From NCBI GenBank assembly GCA_017880865.1, contig JADGRL010000002.1:1-64000 (forward strand): 64,000 nt of DNA. Direction: 5' to 3'. The notes below the pieces were generated by a model. That model had not been told where the DNA came from, searched no databases, and saw nothing but the letters and a program-made list of their open reading frames with translations. This stretch comes from Gallionella sp. (lineage in GTDB: Bacteria; Pseudomonadota; Gammaproteobacteria; Burkholderiales; Gallionellaceae). Made by a program: the position numbers and the translations under genes. Positions 17,101 to 26,850 of this stretch are shown piece by piece (position 1 is the first letter of the stretch; the number at the start of each line of letters is the position of its first letter).

Positions 17101-19913
17101 TGAGTCGCACCATGGGATTCGCCGCCGTGGTGGAACTGGCTTACGCACTGGAAGGCTGGTTGCAGGCGCGCCTGGAGCAGCCGTTCACGTTGAGCGACGT
17201 GCAACTGCAAATGCTGGAGCAATCCATCCTCGCGCTCGATGGCATGATACAAAGCATTTGCGATAAAGAAATGCCGCAGATTCGCAGTGATCTGGTTCAT
17301 CAGTTGTCGGCCGACAAGGATAATCTCAATGCGGCAGCCAAAGAGTTGGCCGTCGAGGAATTTTTCATCGAGCCGGGAAAAGTTTCGCAGCCGGAGGCTA
17401 TTACTTTCCAGGCTCATGTGGCTCCTCCTGTGGCCCCATTGGCATTTTTGGCACCGCATAACGAACCGGATCAGCCTCAAGTCGAGGCGCAAGAGTGGCC
17501 GCCGGTCGATAAAGAAAAGTTCGGCGAAACGTTCGCAGAGGCAGCCAGTACAGGGCTCACAAAGCCCGCCGAGGAGCTGATCGGCGCGGAAGAAAATGTG
17601 TTGCAGCCAGTGGTGCTGACCATAGCCAAGCCGGTTGATGCGTTCGCCGAGGCGGACAAGCCTCAAGTTAACGATGACGTGGACGAGCAACTGCTGCCGG
17701 TGTTTCTCGAGGAAGCCGACGACCTGTGTCCGAAGATCAGTGATGCGCTTCGCGCATGGCGCGAGCCGCCACACGACGAACAGCAGGTGCCCTTATTAAA
17801 TCGCCTGCTGCATACCATGAAGGGTAGTTCGCGCATGGTGGGTGCGATGCGTGTTGGTGAAATTGCCCATGAGATGGAAGACCGTGTGCTGGCGGCTGAT
17901 CGACTGCGCAATGAAGAAGGGTATTGGGACGTGCTGGAAAGCGATTTCGATCGCATCATGGCTTTGCTCGAAGAGCTGCGCGGTGGTAAACCTGTACCTG
18001 TTGTTGCGGTCAAACAAGCTCCGGTTGGGCGACGCTCGGCAGATCAGCCCGCAGTGACCGAACGCAGGGCGGGTCGTCGCCCGCAGGAGTCGGGCGCTGT
18101 GCTCGGCAATATGCTGCGTGTGCGTTCCGATGTGGTGGATCGTCTGGTGAATGAAGCCGGTGAAATCAGTGTGGCACGCTCGCGCATCGAAACCGAAATG
18201 CGAGTTTTCAAGGAAGGCTTGCTGGAATTGACAGGCAGCGTGATGCGTTTGCGCCAGCAGTTGCGTGAAGTGGAGATTCAGGCAGAGAGCCAGATGCAGG
18301 CGCGCGTCACATTGGCCAAGGATAATGCCGAGCAGTTCGATCCGCTTGAATTTGACCGTTTTACCCGTCTGCAGGAATTGACGCGTTTCATGAATGAAAG
18401 CGTGCACGACGTGCAGACTGTGCAGCAGGCGATGTTGAAGAATCTGGATGAAACCGCTGCCGCGATGTCGGCGCAAGGGCGGCTTAATCGCGAGTTGCAA
18501 CAAGGTTTGATGAACGTACGCATGGTGTCGTTTAATAGTATTACCGACCGTTTGTATCGTGTTGTGCGACAAACCGGCAAGGAGTTGAACAAACGAGCCA
18601 ACCTTGAATTGCAGGGCACGAACGTGGAATTGGATCGCAGCGTACTGGAAAAAATGATCGCGCCGTTTGAGCACTTGTTGCGCAATTCCATCGTGCATGG
18701 TCTGGAAAACGATCAACTGCGCACGCAAATCGGCAAGCTTCCAATCGGTGAAATTCGCTTGAGTGTGCGCCAGGAAAGCAATGAGGTGGTGTTCGAGTTC
18801 AGCGATGACGGCGCCGGGCTGAACTTTGACAAGCTGCGCGAAAAGGCGATAGCCAACGGCACGCTGCAGGCCGATGAAGCGGTGAGCGACGATCAATTGG
18901 CACAACTGATTTTTACCCCCGGTCTTTCCACTGCGACCGAAATTACCGAAATCGCCGGACGCGGTATCGGCATGGATGTGGTGCGCAGCGAAATCGCGGC
19001 GTTAGGTGGGCGTATTGATGTCAGCTCGAAGCGTGGGGCAGGTACGCAATTCCTGATCCATTTGCCACTCACGCTGGCGGTCACTCAGGTCTTGATGGTG
19101 CGCGCCGGTGATGCGATTTATGCGATTCCATCCACGATGATCGAACAAGTCAGGCAGGTAAAGCCGGCGGAAATGGACGCGCTGTATGTCGCGCGACAAA
19201 TCGAATGGCTGGACAATACCTACTTGCTGCACTATTTGCCGCATCTGCTGGGTGATGTGGAGATTGCTCCGGAAAATCAGCCGCGCAATTCGGTGTTGTT
19301 GCTACGCAGCGGCGGGCAACGCATTGCTTTGCATGTTGATGAAATGCTGGGCAATCAGGAGGCGATGGTAAAAAATATTGGCCCGCAATTGTCGCGGATG
19401 TCAGGTATCGCCGGTGCGACGGTGCAGGGTGATGGCCGTGTAGTGCTGATCTTGAATCCGGCGCATCTGGCTCAGCGTATTGGCAGCATCAGCAAGGTGA
19501 AAACGGTGGACAGCATCAAGCCGCTCCATACCATGCCGATGATCATGGTGGTGGACGACTCACTCACCGTGCGTAAGATCACCTCCCGCATGCTGACTCG
19601 TGCAGGTTATCAGGTGGTGACGGCGACGGACGGAGTGGATGCGCTGGAGAAGCTGCAGGAGTTTGCTCCGGACGTGATGTTGCTGGACATCGAAATGCCG
19701 CGTATGGATGGCTTTGCTTTAGCCCGCGAATTGCGCCGCGATCCCAAGACGCAGCATCTGCCGATCATCATGATCACTTCGCGAACCGCCGACAAACACC
19801 GTGATTACGCGATGCAACTGGGCGTTAATACCTACTTGGGTAAGCCTTATCAGGAAGATGAGCTGCTGCAGAACATTGCCGATTTTGTGGCGGTGCATAA
19901 ATTGGACTCTTAG
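14154..19913 (+). CDS. chpA: ChpA/PilL-type hybrid chemosensory histidine kinase
   Basis: A 1919-residue kinase that would phosphorylate PilG and PilH. N-terminal 550 residues are helical and Hpt-like but lack a clear phospho-His. A Pro/Ala-rich linker with a 51-residue repeat covers about 560-760. Three phosphotransfer motifs follow: H806 (HTLKGSGR), H978 (HTLGGVSR) and H1220 (HTMKGSSR). Then come a CheA dimer/ATPase core (NSIVHGLEN, DDGAGLNF, GRGIGMDVV), a CheW-like domain, and a C-terminal receiver with phosphoacceptor D1845. Pseudomonas ChpA is longer (about 2470 residues) with more Hpt domains, so this is a shortened version. The ATG starts 26 bases after pilJ. Confidence 0.93.
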   Translation: MTNSAQFDRNTLAAVKPGVDGSLAEISMQMELFLGAPADNAAALDLVRAELHRLLGVLKMVGLDGSAVFCTELELTLSEIATNPKQVSAMHRDVLRRALFGITHYLDGLANGADNAALRLFPQYQELQQLRGLEMSFEQDLFYPNLDVQLPAPVLSQPVPSDAMARLKTLRSQYQQGLLKWMRQDDVAAAVQQMQQAVEGALRCEPQDGSRAFWWVAYGLLDCLKLDGVPPEMNVRKLLTRIDQQLRTVVEGHIGDVNSALNEMLFLIGHSHVVSEQVEAIKQVYLLDQYLPELSALSPSEVDQILATMRDQLRVAEESWEQCAQGDKDACEKFIKYVELIAQQSDKLDRDVLQYLTKQIQMLSQYASSPEHARPIAMDMAMALLLLGSGIENYRRVGSGYQEQAHILTERMQAAVKQQPEDTSRLTELVDLHYQMEQRGDVMGPLANEMLVNLQHVEQGLNAFFNGVIKREELPELLRLLSQIQGGLRISSLQHAEQLLTSIQGKVSRFTQRDEPLRPAERYALADAMSALENYMQHLTHGQAGDVSRLQMALLEMVQVDQAPEPAAIAPVVPATPTAPVKVAAPIAIVPVEQPQIAAPEIAQPMAIAPLELDFEPMNIAPPQVAKPVETIQFEQTQVLKPAEIAAIEPSPAPAPITTAPFELDFESFNIVPPQVAKPVETMQFEQTLVLKPAEIAPIEPPAVSEPAAMAPLVLDFEPMNIAPPQVPAPMEFAPPQVSAPLEIAPVEPPKVPAAKQRPSEEDQELLDIFLEEAQEVLDTMRASLEICQLHPDSHEPLVTIRRAFHTLKGSGRMVGLNDLGEVAWSVESALNKWLQENKSATPGLLNFIKVAVQSFAVWVDMLNKQGDAIIEAGELVAAAQQVENGIESEIQLVALSAGAQPALSADSGQVAAVSLAPAQTPAEKAAGIGEATLSSPALFNIASAEVKQNIAVLHQQLDELRKAAPPVVQYDFMRAAHTLGGVSRTMGFAAVVELAYALEGWLQARLEQPFTLSDVQLQMLEQSILALDGMIQSICDKEMPQIRSDLVHQLSADKDNLNAAAKELAVEEFFIEPGKVSQPEAITFQAHVAPPVAPLAFLAPHNEPDQPQVEAQEWPPVDKEKFGETFAEAASTGLTKPAEELIGAEENVLQPVVLTIAKPVDAFAEADKPQVNDDVDEQLLPVFLEEADDLCPKISDALRAWREPPHDEQQVPLLNRLLHTMKGSSRMVGAMRVGEIAHEMEDRVLAADRLRNEEGYWDVLESDFDRIMALLEELRGGKPVPVVAVKQAPVGRRSADQPAVTERRAGRRPQESGAVLGNMLRVRSDVVDRLVNEAGEISVARSRIETEMRVFKEGLLELTGSVMRLRQQLREVEIQAESQMQARVTLAKDNAEQFDPLEFDRFTRLQELTRFMNESVHDVQTVQQAMLKNLDETAAAMSAQGRLNRELQQGLMNVRMVSFNSITDRLYRVVRQTGKELNKRANLELQGTNVELDRSVLEKMIAPFEHLLRNSIVHGLENDQLRTQIGKLPIGEIRLSVRQESNEVVFEFSDDGAGLNFDKLREKAIANGTLQADEAVSDDQLAQLIFTPGLSTATEITEIAGRGIGMDVVRSEIAALGGRIDVSSKRGAGTQFLIHLPLTLAVTQVLMVRAGDAIYAIPSTMIEQVRQVKPAEMDALYVARQIEWLDNTYLLHYLPHLLGDVEIAPENQPRNSVLLLRSGGQRIALHVDEMLGNQEAMVKNIGPQLSRMSGIAGATVQGDGRVVLILNPAHLAQRIGSISKVKTVDSIKPLHTMPMIMVVDDSLTVRKITSRMLTRAGYQVVTATDGVDALEKLQEFAPDVMLLDIEMPRMDGFALARELRRDPKTQHLPIIMITSRTADKHRDYAMQLGVNTYLGKPYQEDELLQNIADFVAVHKLDS
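15987..16400 (+). repeat. 153-bp direct repeat in chpA linker
   Basis: Units begin at 15987, 16140 and 16293, exactly 153 bases apart; the third is incomplete. Each encodes a 51-residue block starting with LDFEPMNIAPPQ and carrying VAKPVET and LKPAEIA. Strict in-phase spacing shows recent internal duplication. The block sits in a flexible Pro/Ala-rich linker between the helical N-terminus and the first canonical Hpt domain. Confidence 0.92.
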
Positions 19914-20000
19914 CTGTAAAATGCGCGCCATACTTAAAAAACCATTAATTATTGCACCTTGTTGAAGTCACATTCGTGTTAGCCCAACACCAGAGACCAC

Positions 20001-20804
20001 ATGACCGCCATGCAAAAAGACACGTATTTAGTTGAGGTCATCGGCTTTAGCCCCACAGAGCTGATGGCGCTGGCCAGCGTTTTCGAACTCTCCTCGCGTC
20101 GTGTGCCGAAATTTGCACGTCATATCGCGGGCGCCACCTCCGCCGATATTCTGCTGGTCGATGCAAGTGACGCGGAGGCCGTCAGGGTGCTCACCGAGCG
20201 CAATGCATCGGGACTTACCCCGGCAATCCTGATTGGCGATTCGAACCGAGGCACCCAATGGCCGGTCCTGCCGCGCCCGATTCGCTGGATGAAGCTTTTC
20301 CAGGCGTTTGACGCGGCGATAGGATTGTCTTCTGGCGAGGCGCCAGCGAAACCGATTGCCGCAGTCGTGCAGGCCAGAACCCCGGTCAGCCCAGCTCCGG
20401 AAATTCCCGTTGCAAGGACTGATGCCAAAAATCTTCGCGCCGATTGGGTGCTCGTGGTGGATGACAACTACACGGTGCGTGAATTTATGAAGAGTAAGCT
20501 TGCGCCGTTTGGTTTCAATGTTGATTATGCAGAAAATGGTGAGCAGGCTATTGGTTTCACCGGCCAGAAACATTATGCCTGTATTTTTCTTGACGTTGTC
20601 ATGCCCGGCATAGACGGTTATCAGGTGTGCAAGTTGATCAAATCTAATAGATCAGCCCAAAAAACGGCGGTTGTCATGTTGACCAGCAAGGATTCACCAT
20701 TCGACAAGATTCGTGGCAGCATGTCCGGTTGTGATGCCTATCTCACCAAGCCTGTCGATGAAGAAAAGCTGCTGGAAACGATAGCCAAATTTTTGCCCAT
20801 CTAA
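20001..20804 (+). CDS. response regulator with N-terminal pseudo-receiver
   Basis: A 267-residue protein, first gene of module 2. The C-terminal half (about 148-267) is a full receiver: acidic pair in VVDDNY, phosphoacceptor D198 (FLDVVMP), T in MLTSKDS, K in LTKPVD, closest in pattern to PilG. The N-terminal 110 residues look like a second receiver that lost the acidic pair and the Lys. Strand order is kept in ADILLVDASDAE, TPAILIGDS and LPRPIRWMKLFQAF. A Pro/Ala-rich linker joins them. It likely receives phosphate from the hybrid CheA at 23834. I know no settled name. Confidence 0.85.
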   Translation: MTAMQKDTYLVEVIGFSPTELMALASVFELSSRRVPKFARHIAGATSADILLVDASDAEAVRVLTERNASGLTPAILIGDSNRGTQWPVLPRPIRWMKLFQAFDAAIGLSSGEAPAKPIAAVVQARTPVSPAPEIPVARTDAKNLRADWVLVVDDNYTVREFMKSKLAPFGFNVDYAENGEQAIGFTGQKHYACIFLDVVMPGIDGYQVCKLIKSNRSAQKTAVVMLTSKDSPFDKIRGSMSGCDAYLTKPVDEEKLLETIAKFLPI

Positions 20805-20822
20805 AATTATTCAAGAACGAAA

Positions 20823-21185
20823 ATGACGGTACGCAAAGTTTTATGCGTTGATGATTCAGCGGCTGAGCTCGACTTGATTAAAAAAATCCTGCTGGGCGCA
20901 AATTTTGATGTCGTTTCCGCGACCAATGGCCGTGATGCGATTCAGTGCGCTAAAGCCGAGATGCCCGATCTTATTTTTCTCGACATCATCATGCTGGGTA
21001 TGGACGGCTTTGCCGTGATGCGGGAATTGCAAAAAGACCCGGCGACGAAAAGCATTCCTGTTGTATTCGTCTCCAGCAAAAGCCAGAAAGCCGATCAGGC
21101 TTGGGCAAAAATGCAAGGCGCAAAAGGCTTTGTGCCCAAACCCATCAGTGAGCAAGCGATACTGGACGAAGTCAAAAAGTTTTGA
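20823..21185 (+). CDS. PilH/CheY-like response regulator
   Basis: A 120-residue stand-alone receiver with D10-D11, phosphoacceptor D54 and K in FVPKPIS. The usual Pro after the phosphoacceptor loop is replaced (DIIMLGMDG instead of DIxMPGMDG). The Thr/Ser switch position reads FVSSKS. It lies 18 bases after the pseudo-receiver protein, giving module 2 the same PilG-PilH-like pair order as module 1, which suggests that module 2 arose by duplication of a Pil-Chp-type set. Confidence 0.88.
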   Translation: MTVRKVLCVDDSAAELDLIKKILLGANFDVVSATNGRDAIQCAKAEMPDLIFLDIIMLGMDGFAVMRELQKDPATKSIPVVFVSSKSQKADQAWAKMQGAKGFVPKPISEQAILDEVKKF

Positions 21186-21299
21186 AGGTCTTTAGCTTAA
21201 CAGGCAAAGCTAAGGGGATGGGGCATGGACGTCTGCAAAGCACGGTGTTGGCAACATAACCGTGAGTTATCCATTTCAAGATTATTAAGTTCATAGGGC

Positions 21300-21842
21300 A
21301 TGCCGCAGATGGAACCTAACCAGCCGATCGACATCAGCGCCCTCAAGGCGCAGGTCGATGCCGAAATCGCAGCACGTCTGTTGATTGAAGCCGATTCCGC
21401 ACGCTACATTCAGCGTCGCGGATTTTGCATCGGCGACCTCAGACTGCTCGTGCCTCTGGATGCAACCAGCGAGGTGGTGGAAATGCCGCCCTTATTTCGT
21501 TTACCCGGTGCACCTACCGGGATCACGGGACTCGCGAATCGCCACGGGCGTGTGGTGCCGGTGATGGATTTGTCCGCCTTGTTTGCATTGCCGCAGGACC
21601 GCGTCTCAAGCGCGTGGTTATTGGTGTGCGGACGAGGGGAGGCAGCGGTCGGTCTCGTCATCGATAGCTTGCCGGAACGCAAGAGATTTGTTCAGGATGA
21701 TGAAATCGGCCTCTCGGCTATCACGCATCCGATTGTAAGCTTCGCTCGTGCGGCCTATCGGGAGGGGCAGGATATCTGGATCGACCTTGATGCTGAGGAG
21801 CTTTTCGCTGCAGTTTTCCATGTTGAACCCTCGACGGTCTGA
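21300..21842 (+). CDS. CheW-like adaptor of module 2
   Basis: A 180-residue CheW-domain protein with a 35-residue N-terminal helical lead. CheW features include FCIGDLRLLVPLDATSEVV, GITGLANRHGRVVPVMDL and a closing strand with VGLVIDSLPE. Position between the response-regulator pair and the MCP mirrors pilI. An alternative ATG three codons in (21309) cannot be excluded. The next gene starts 98 bases downstream. Confidence 0.88.
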   Translation: MPQMEPNQPIDISALKAQVDAEIAARLLIEADSARYIQRRGFCIGDLRLLVPLDATSEVVEMPPLFRLPGAPTGITGLANRHGRVVPVMDLSALFALPQDRVSSAWLLVCGRGEAAVGLVIDSLPERKRFVQDDEIGLSAITHPIVSFARAAYREGQDIWIDLDAEELFAAVFHVEPSTV

Positions 21843-21940
21843 CATGATAAGTTTGCCATATTGATGCCCAGCTACGCACCCGATTGTGGTGCCGCGATGG
21901 GTTTTTACAGAATCCCTGATCGGGATTTTAGGAGAAAGTT

Positions 21941-23803
21941 ATGTTTGTAACCATTCGCGCCAAATTGATTGGCTTCAGTATTATCTCGCTGTTGATCACC
22001 GCGCTGGTGGGCGGATTGGGTTATTACAGTAACGCTGAACTTGCAGACGCCCTTACAGAGGCGCAGGGCAAATTAGGGGCGATCAACGTACGCATGCAGG
22101 GGGGCATTGAGCACGATGCGGTACGCGCCGACGTGCTGCAAATCCTGCGTGTGGCAAAAAGCGGTGATGCGGTGGCCTACAAAGAAGCGGCCAATGATTT
22201 GAATGAGCACCTAAAATCACTGAGCAACGGTACCGCCAAGATCATGGGCTCAGTGGTACTGGGCGAGAAAACCCGGCAGGCGGTTGCCGTCGTCCGAGTT
22301 GATGTGACTGATTATGCAAAGTTGGCCCAGGGTATCGCCGCTCTGGCACAAACAGATATCTTGGGTGCTGAAGCACAGTTCAGCGTGTTCAATGATGCGT
22401 TCCAAAAGCTGAAAGCCGATCAAATGACGGTGAGCAATTTGATCGCCGGCGAGATGGTGGCTTCGCGTAAAATTGCAGATGCCGCCGCGCAATTTTCAGG
22501 TAATGCACCCCTTGCGATGTTGATCGTGGCCCTAATTCTTTTGTCATTGCTCTCATACAATATTTATCGACGCATCATGTCTCCGCTGAACCAGTTACGG
22601 CAGGCGATCGGCAAGATTGAGGGCGGGCATTATGATGTGCGTGTGAATCTGCATAGCCAGGACGAGATCGGTTCTTTGGGACGCGCATTTGATAAGCTTA
22701 TTGATGATCGCATTTCCGCTCTTAAGGCGACCGCGAGTGAAAACGAGCGTATCAACAACTCCGTGATCGGACTATTTGCCGCGATGGGGGCTTTATCCGA
22801 AAAAGATTTGACGGTGCGCGCGCCAGTGACCGAAGACATCATCGGCACGTTGGGTGACGCCATTAACCAGTTGACCGATGTCACGGCGACCGTGTTGCAC
22901 CACGTGACCAAAGTAGCCGGAGTCGTGGAGGATGCATCGGAACGGATGAAGCAGCAATCTGATGTCGTGAATGAGATGGCGAAGGAGGAAGACGTCATCG
23001 TGGTCAGACTGATATCCAATCTGGAGACCGCGATGGCCTCAATCGGGGAAGTGGCCATCTTCGCGCGCGATTCCAACCGCGCGGCGGCGGAAGCCACCAA
23101 GTCTACTGAAAGTGCGATGCAGACCGTGCAGGCGACCTTGGTCGGGATGAACGCGATCCGTGAAACCATTTCCGAGATGGAAAAACGCATCAAACGCCTC
23201 GGTGAACGTTCCCAAGAAATCTCGCAGATCGTCAATTTGATCAACACCATTTCCGAACGTACCCATGTGCTGTCGTTGAACGCGGCGATGCAGGCGGCGA
23301 TGGCGGGCGAAGCGGGGCGGGGTTTTGCGGTGGTGGCGGAAGAGGTTCAGCGTCTGGCGGAAAATTCACGCCAGGCGACCGGGCAGATCGCCAACCTGGT
23401 ACAGAACATTCAGGTTGAAACGAATGACACGATCGCAACGGTAAACAAGACCATCGAACAAGTGGTCAAAGAATCCGACTTGGCATTTAGCGCGGGTGAG
23501 CGAATGCGCGAAACACATGAGGCCACGGCACGACTAGTTCGGCTGGTTGCCACGATTGCGACCAGCTCCGCCGAACAAACCAAGATTGCCGTAGTGTTGC
23601 GTGCGGCCGCAGACGAAATCGCGCAATTCACCGAAAAGACCGCTCAGCAGTTGGTTGCGCAAAATCAGAGTGCGGCCAGCCTGGTGTCCGCTTCGCAGAA
23701 ATTGGTGGGCGCCATCTCGGTGTTCAAGTTGCCGCAAATGGAGCCAACGATGACGCAGGCGGAAAGTGAAAAAACACAAATTTACGACTCGCTGAATCGA
23801 TAA
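21941..23803 (+). CDS. methyl-accepting chemotaxis protein of module 2
   Basis: A 620-residue PilJ-like receptor. TM1 lies at about residues 11-29, a periplasmic helical domain of about 155 residues follows, then TM2 at about 187-208, a HAMP domain, and a signalling coiled coil whose tip near residues 430-455 reads [20 protein letters not shown]. The periplasmic part is shorter than in PilJ and not recognisably the same ligand-binding domain. GGAGAAAG precedes the ATG. It should pair with the CheW at 21300 and the hybrid CheA at 23834. Confidence 0.92.
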   Translation: MFVTIRAKLIGFSIISLLITALVGGLGYYSNAELADALTEAQGKLGAINVRMQGGIEHDAVRADVLQILRVAKSGDAVAYKEAANDLNEHLKSLSNGTAKIMGSVVLGEKTRQAVAVVRVDVTDYAKLAQGIAALAQTDILGAEAQFSVFNDAFQKLKADQMTVSNLIAGEMVASRKIADAAAQFSGNAPLAMLIVALILLSLLSYNIYRRIMSPLNQLRQAIGKIEGGHYDVRVNLHSQDEIGSLGRAFDKLIDDRISALKATASENERINNSVIGLFAAMGALSEKDLTVRAPVTEDIIGTLGDAINQLTDVTATVLHHVTKVAGVVEDASERMKQQSDVVNEMAKEEDVIVVRLISNLETAMASIGEVAIFARDSNRAAAEATKSTESAMQTVQATLVGMNAIRETISEMEKRIKRLGERSQEISQIVNLINTISERTHVLSLNAAMQAAMAGEAGRGFAVVAEEVQRLAENSRQATGQIANLVQNIQVETNDTIATVNKTIEQVVKESDLAFSAGERMRETHEATARLVRLVATIATSSAEQTKIAVVLRAAADEIAQFTEKTAQQLVAQNQSAASLVSASQKLVGAISVFKLPQMEPTMTQAESEKTQIYDSLNR

Positions 23804-23833
23804 GCGGCGTATCAGCACATAATTTCACTTGTT

Positions 23834-26716
23834 ATGTCTATAGCCGCGCTCACACCGTTTTTTTCCGAAATGCGCAGGGAACTTGCGCAAACCGCTCCTG
23901 ATTTCGCGCGGTGGATCGCCACGATGACCACGGCCGCAGGCGACGACCCGCAGTTGATGGAAGCGCTGGAAGATTATGCCACCCAGCTGGAGCGGATCGG
24001 CCAGACGGCTGAGTTGATCGGCATGACCGGTTTGAGTGCGTGGTGTGAGGCACTCAACGGCATTCTACCCAGTGTCATCTTTCTCGAAGGCAATGCCCGT
24101 CTGCTAGCCTGCCAGCATCTGACCGACTGGCCGACACTGGTGGACCAATACTTGCAGAATCCGGCCGACTTCGATGGCGCAATGGCGCTCGCCGAATATC
24201 TGGCTAGCCCCGCTTTCGCACAGCCTTTCGACGAGACTGCCAGCTTCACCCTGATCGAATCATTGACCACGCCACCGGTGGTGCCAGAAGAGCTGCTGGC
24301 TCAGCTTGCTGACGCAGAAGCCCCGGTCAGTGTGAGTATTGAGGACATATCGCTTGCGGTGCCAGAGAATGCCGATCGCGATGTCTACAATGCATTTCTC
24401 GACGAAGCCCCGAGCAACGCGGAAGAGTTTTCGGCGTTGACATCAAAAATTTCCGCAGGCCTCGCGGATATCGATGACTTGCGCAGCGCTAAACGCATCG
24501 CGCATTCGTTCAAGGGGTCGGCAAATATTGTTGGCATCCGTGGCATCGCGACACTTGGACACCATACCGAAGATGTGCTCGAATACTTCGAGAAAAATCC
24601 GGTAAAACCACCCCGCGCGCTGGGACGATCTTTGGTTGCGGCCAGTGATTGTCTGGCGCAAATGGTGGGCTTCTTGCGCGGTGACGAGAGCGCACCTGCG
24701 AACGCGTTTGAAGTGCTGAATGAAATCGTTGCCTGGGCCAACAAGGTCAAGTCGGGCGAGATCACGAGCATGACGGATGACGCGAGTGTAGAAGTTCAAC
24801 TGCCCCCTTCCGGTGTTGCTCGACCGGAGGCGGCGGCCATTCCCGCTGGCACTTCGGAAGCTGAGGCGCAGGCCATGTTGCGTGTGCCGGTCACGACTGT
24901 TGATGAGATATTTCGTTTGGTTGGCGAAATGACCACCAAGATCGTACAGCTTGAATCGCAGGTGGCCAATGTGAATGTCCGCACCAAGGCATTACTCGCA
25001 CAGAATCTCGTGGTGCAGCAGCGGGTCATCGATATCGAAAAGTTGGTGATGCTGCGCGGCATGTCGCTCACCCCGGCAGACGCAGTCGGCGATGAGGCTT
25101 TCGACCCGCTGGAGTTGGATCGATACAACGAGCTGCATGGTGCAACCCGATCGCTCGTCGAGGTAACCACCGACGCGCGTGAGATGACGGATAGTCTTGA
25201 AGCTGGCGTAACCCGATTGCGTAGCGAAGTGGCACAACACTCCAACATTAACAAAGAACTCCAGTACCAGGTCGTAGCAACTCGCCTTGCCCCGGTTAAC
25301 GTGCTTGTTGCGCGTCTGGAGCGAAATGTGCGCCAGACCTGCCAGCAAACGAACAAGCAGGCCGAGTTGGTTATCACCGGCGGCGAGATTCAGGTGGATG
25401 GAGATGTGCTCAATAAGCTGGCTGATCCCTTGCTCCATATACTGCGCAATGCGGTCGATCATGGCATTGAACTTCCTGAGGACCGAATCACAGTGGGTAA
25501 GCCGATCACGGGCACCATCAACCTGGATTTCTCGCGTCAGGGATCGGGGATCGTCGTCACGATTAAGGATGATGGCAAAGGGCTCGATTACGAACGTATC
25601 CGTGCCAAGGCGATAGACCAGGAGCTGATTCATGCCGACCAGCAGTTGACACGTGCGGAACTAGCGCGACTGGTATTGTTGCCCGGGTTTTCAACCCGAG
25701 AGCAAGTCAGCGAAATTTCCGGGCGCGGAGTCGGGATGGATGTGGTGGCCGAACGTTTGGCCAACATCAAAGGAACGGTTGAACTCAGTTCCGAGCCCGG
25801 GCATGGCTGCGAAATTGTGTTGCGCTTTCAAGCTTCGCTGGTGACCCAGCACACCTTGCTGGTGGAAGCAGGAAAACAAATCTTTGCCATCCCGATCCAC
25901 TACATCAAAGAAGCGTTCCCCGGCGGGTTTGGACAGGTAAGACAGATTGCAAGCGATGCGTCTGTACCAGACATATGGCATTTCACGATACGCGATGAAA
26001 GTTTTCCGATTCGAGATCTAACACCGCTGACCGGCTATCCGTCGTCGCCCCCCAACGCGGAGCTTTATTCGTTGATGCCAAAAGTGCTGATTCGAACCAT
26101 GGACGGCACAATTGCGTTGCTGGTAGATAGGCTCATCGATAGCCGCAGCGTGATGGTAAAAAACATGGGGAAATATCTGCCTCGCGTGCATGGCATTTCA
26201 GGCGTGACTATCATGGGCGACGGCACACTGGCGCCTTTGCTCAACCTGCCTGAATTGCTGTCCGCACCCATTGCGGTGACGGCTGCAGTAGCCGATCTGG
26301 CTGCCGCTGCGCGTCTTCAAACACGCCGAATACTGGTTGTGGACGATTCTCTTTCCGTACGCAAGGGGCTGATGCAACTTCTTCAGGATGCCGCCTACGA
26401 GGTCAAGGGCGCGGGAGATGGTATGGAGGCGATCCGGGTACTTGAATTTTTTCAGCCCCATCTGGTGTGCACAGACATGGAGATGCCGAACATGAATGGT
26501 ATGGAACTCGCCCAGCATCTGCGCATGTCAGCGGCCACGCGACAACTGCCTATCATCATGATTACCTCTCGCTCGACAGAGAAGCACCGTGAGCAGGCGA
26601 TGCGCGCCGGAGTGGATTTTTATTTGACTAAACCCTACACTGATGATGATTTACTCAAGCATGTACACAACGCACTTCAAGCGGATTTTACGCATGAAGA
26701 GGCTGTGCCAGTTTGA
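23834..26716 (+). CDS. hybrid CheA-type kinase with C-terminal receiver
   Basis: A 960-residue kinase of module 2. The first 180 residues are helical, probably a degenerate Hpt. A canonical Hpt carries H224 (IAHSFKGSAN). The dimer/ATPase core has LRNAVDHGIE, DDGKGLDYERI and GRGVGMDVV. A CheW-like domain (about 660-820) and a receiver with phosphoacceptor D881 (CTDMEMPNMNG) complete it. Layout parallels ChpA but is half the length because the multi-Hpt region is missing. It starts 30 bases after the MCP. A terminal helix carries an acidic tail. Confidence 0.93.
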   Translation: MSIAALTPFFSEMRRELAQTAPDFARWIATMTTAAGDDPQLMEALEDYATQLERIGQTAELIGMTGLSAWCEALNGILPSVIFLEGNARLLACQHLTDWPTLVDQYLQNPADFDGAMALAEYLASPAFAQPFDETASFTLIESLTTPPVVPEELLAQLADAEAPVSVSIEDISLAVPENADRDVYNAFLDEAPSNAEEFSALTSKISAGLADIDDLRSAKRIAHSFKGSANIVGIRGIATLGHHTEDVLEYFEKNPVKPPRALGRSLVAASDCLAQMVGFLRGDESAPANAFEVLNEIVAWANKVKSGEITSMTDDASVEVQLPPSGVARPEAAAIPAGTSEAEAQAMLRVPVTTVDEIFRLVGEMTTKIVQLESQVANVNVRTKALLAQNLVVQQRVIDIEKLVMLRGMSLTPADAVGDEAFDPLELDRYNELHGATRSLVEVTTDAREMTDSLEAGVTRLRSEVAQHSNINKELQYQVVATRLAPVNVLVARLERNVRQTCQQTNKQAELVITGGEIQVDGDVLNKLADPLLHILRNAVDHGIELPEDRITVGKPITGTINLDFSRQGSGIVVTIKDDGKGLDYERIRAKAIDQELIHADQQLTRAELARLVLLPGFSTREQVSEISGRGVGMDVVAERLANIKGTVELSSEPGHGCEIVLRFQASLVTQHTLLVEAGKQIFAIPIHYIKEAFPGGFGQVRQIASDASVPDIWHFTIRDESFPIRDLTPLTGYPSSPPNAELYSLMPKVLIRTMDGTIALLVDRLIDSRSVMVKNMGKYLPRVHGISGVTIMGDGTLAPLLNLPELLSAPIAVTAAVADLAAAARLQTRRILVVDDSLSVRKGLMQLLQDAAYEVKGAGDGMEAIRVLEFFQPHLVCTDMEMPNMNGMELAQHLRMSAATRQLPIIMITSRSTEKHREQAMRAGVDFYLTKPYTDDDLLKHVHNALQADFTHEEAVPV

Positions 26717-26850
26717 ATTAGGGCGATTGCATCATTGTGGTTCTATCACAAACTCGGTAACATCCGTCTGCAACTGGTATACATCAGCTAGGCTGATGAC
26801 GCATCTGCGTTGAATTTGAAGTTGGAGCGGAATTTAGGGGTTCACCGAAC

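Noticed and set aside
17796-18905. 369-codon minus-strand frame within chpA
   Set aside because: Antisense shadow caused by GC-rich codons in chpA.
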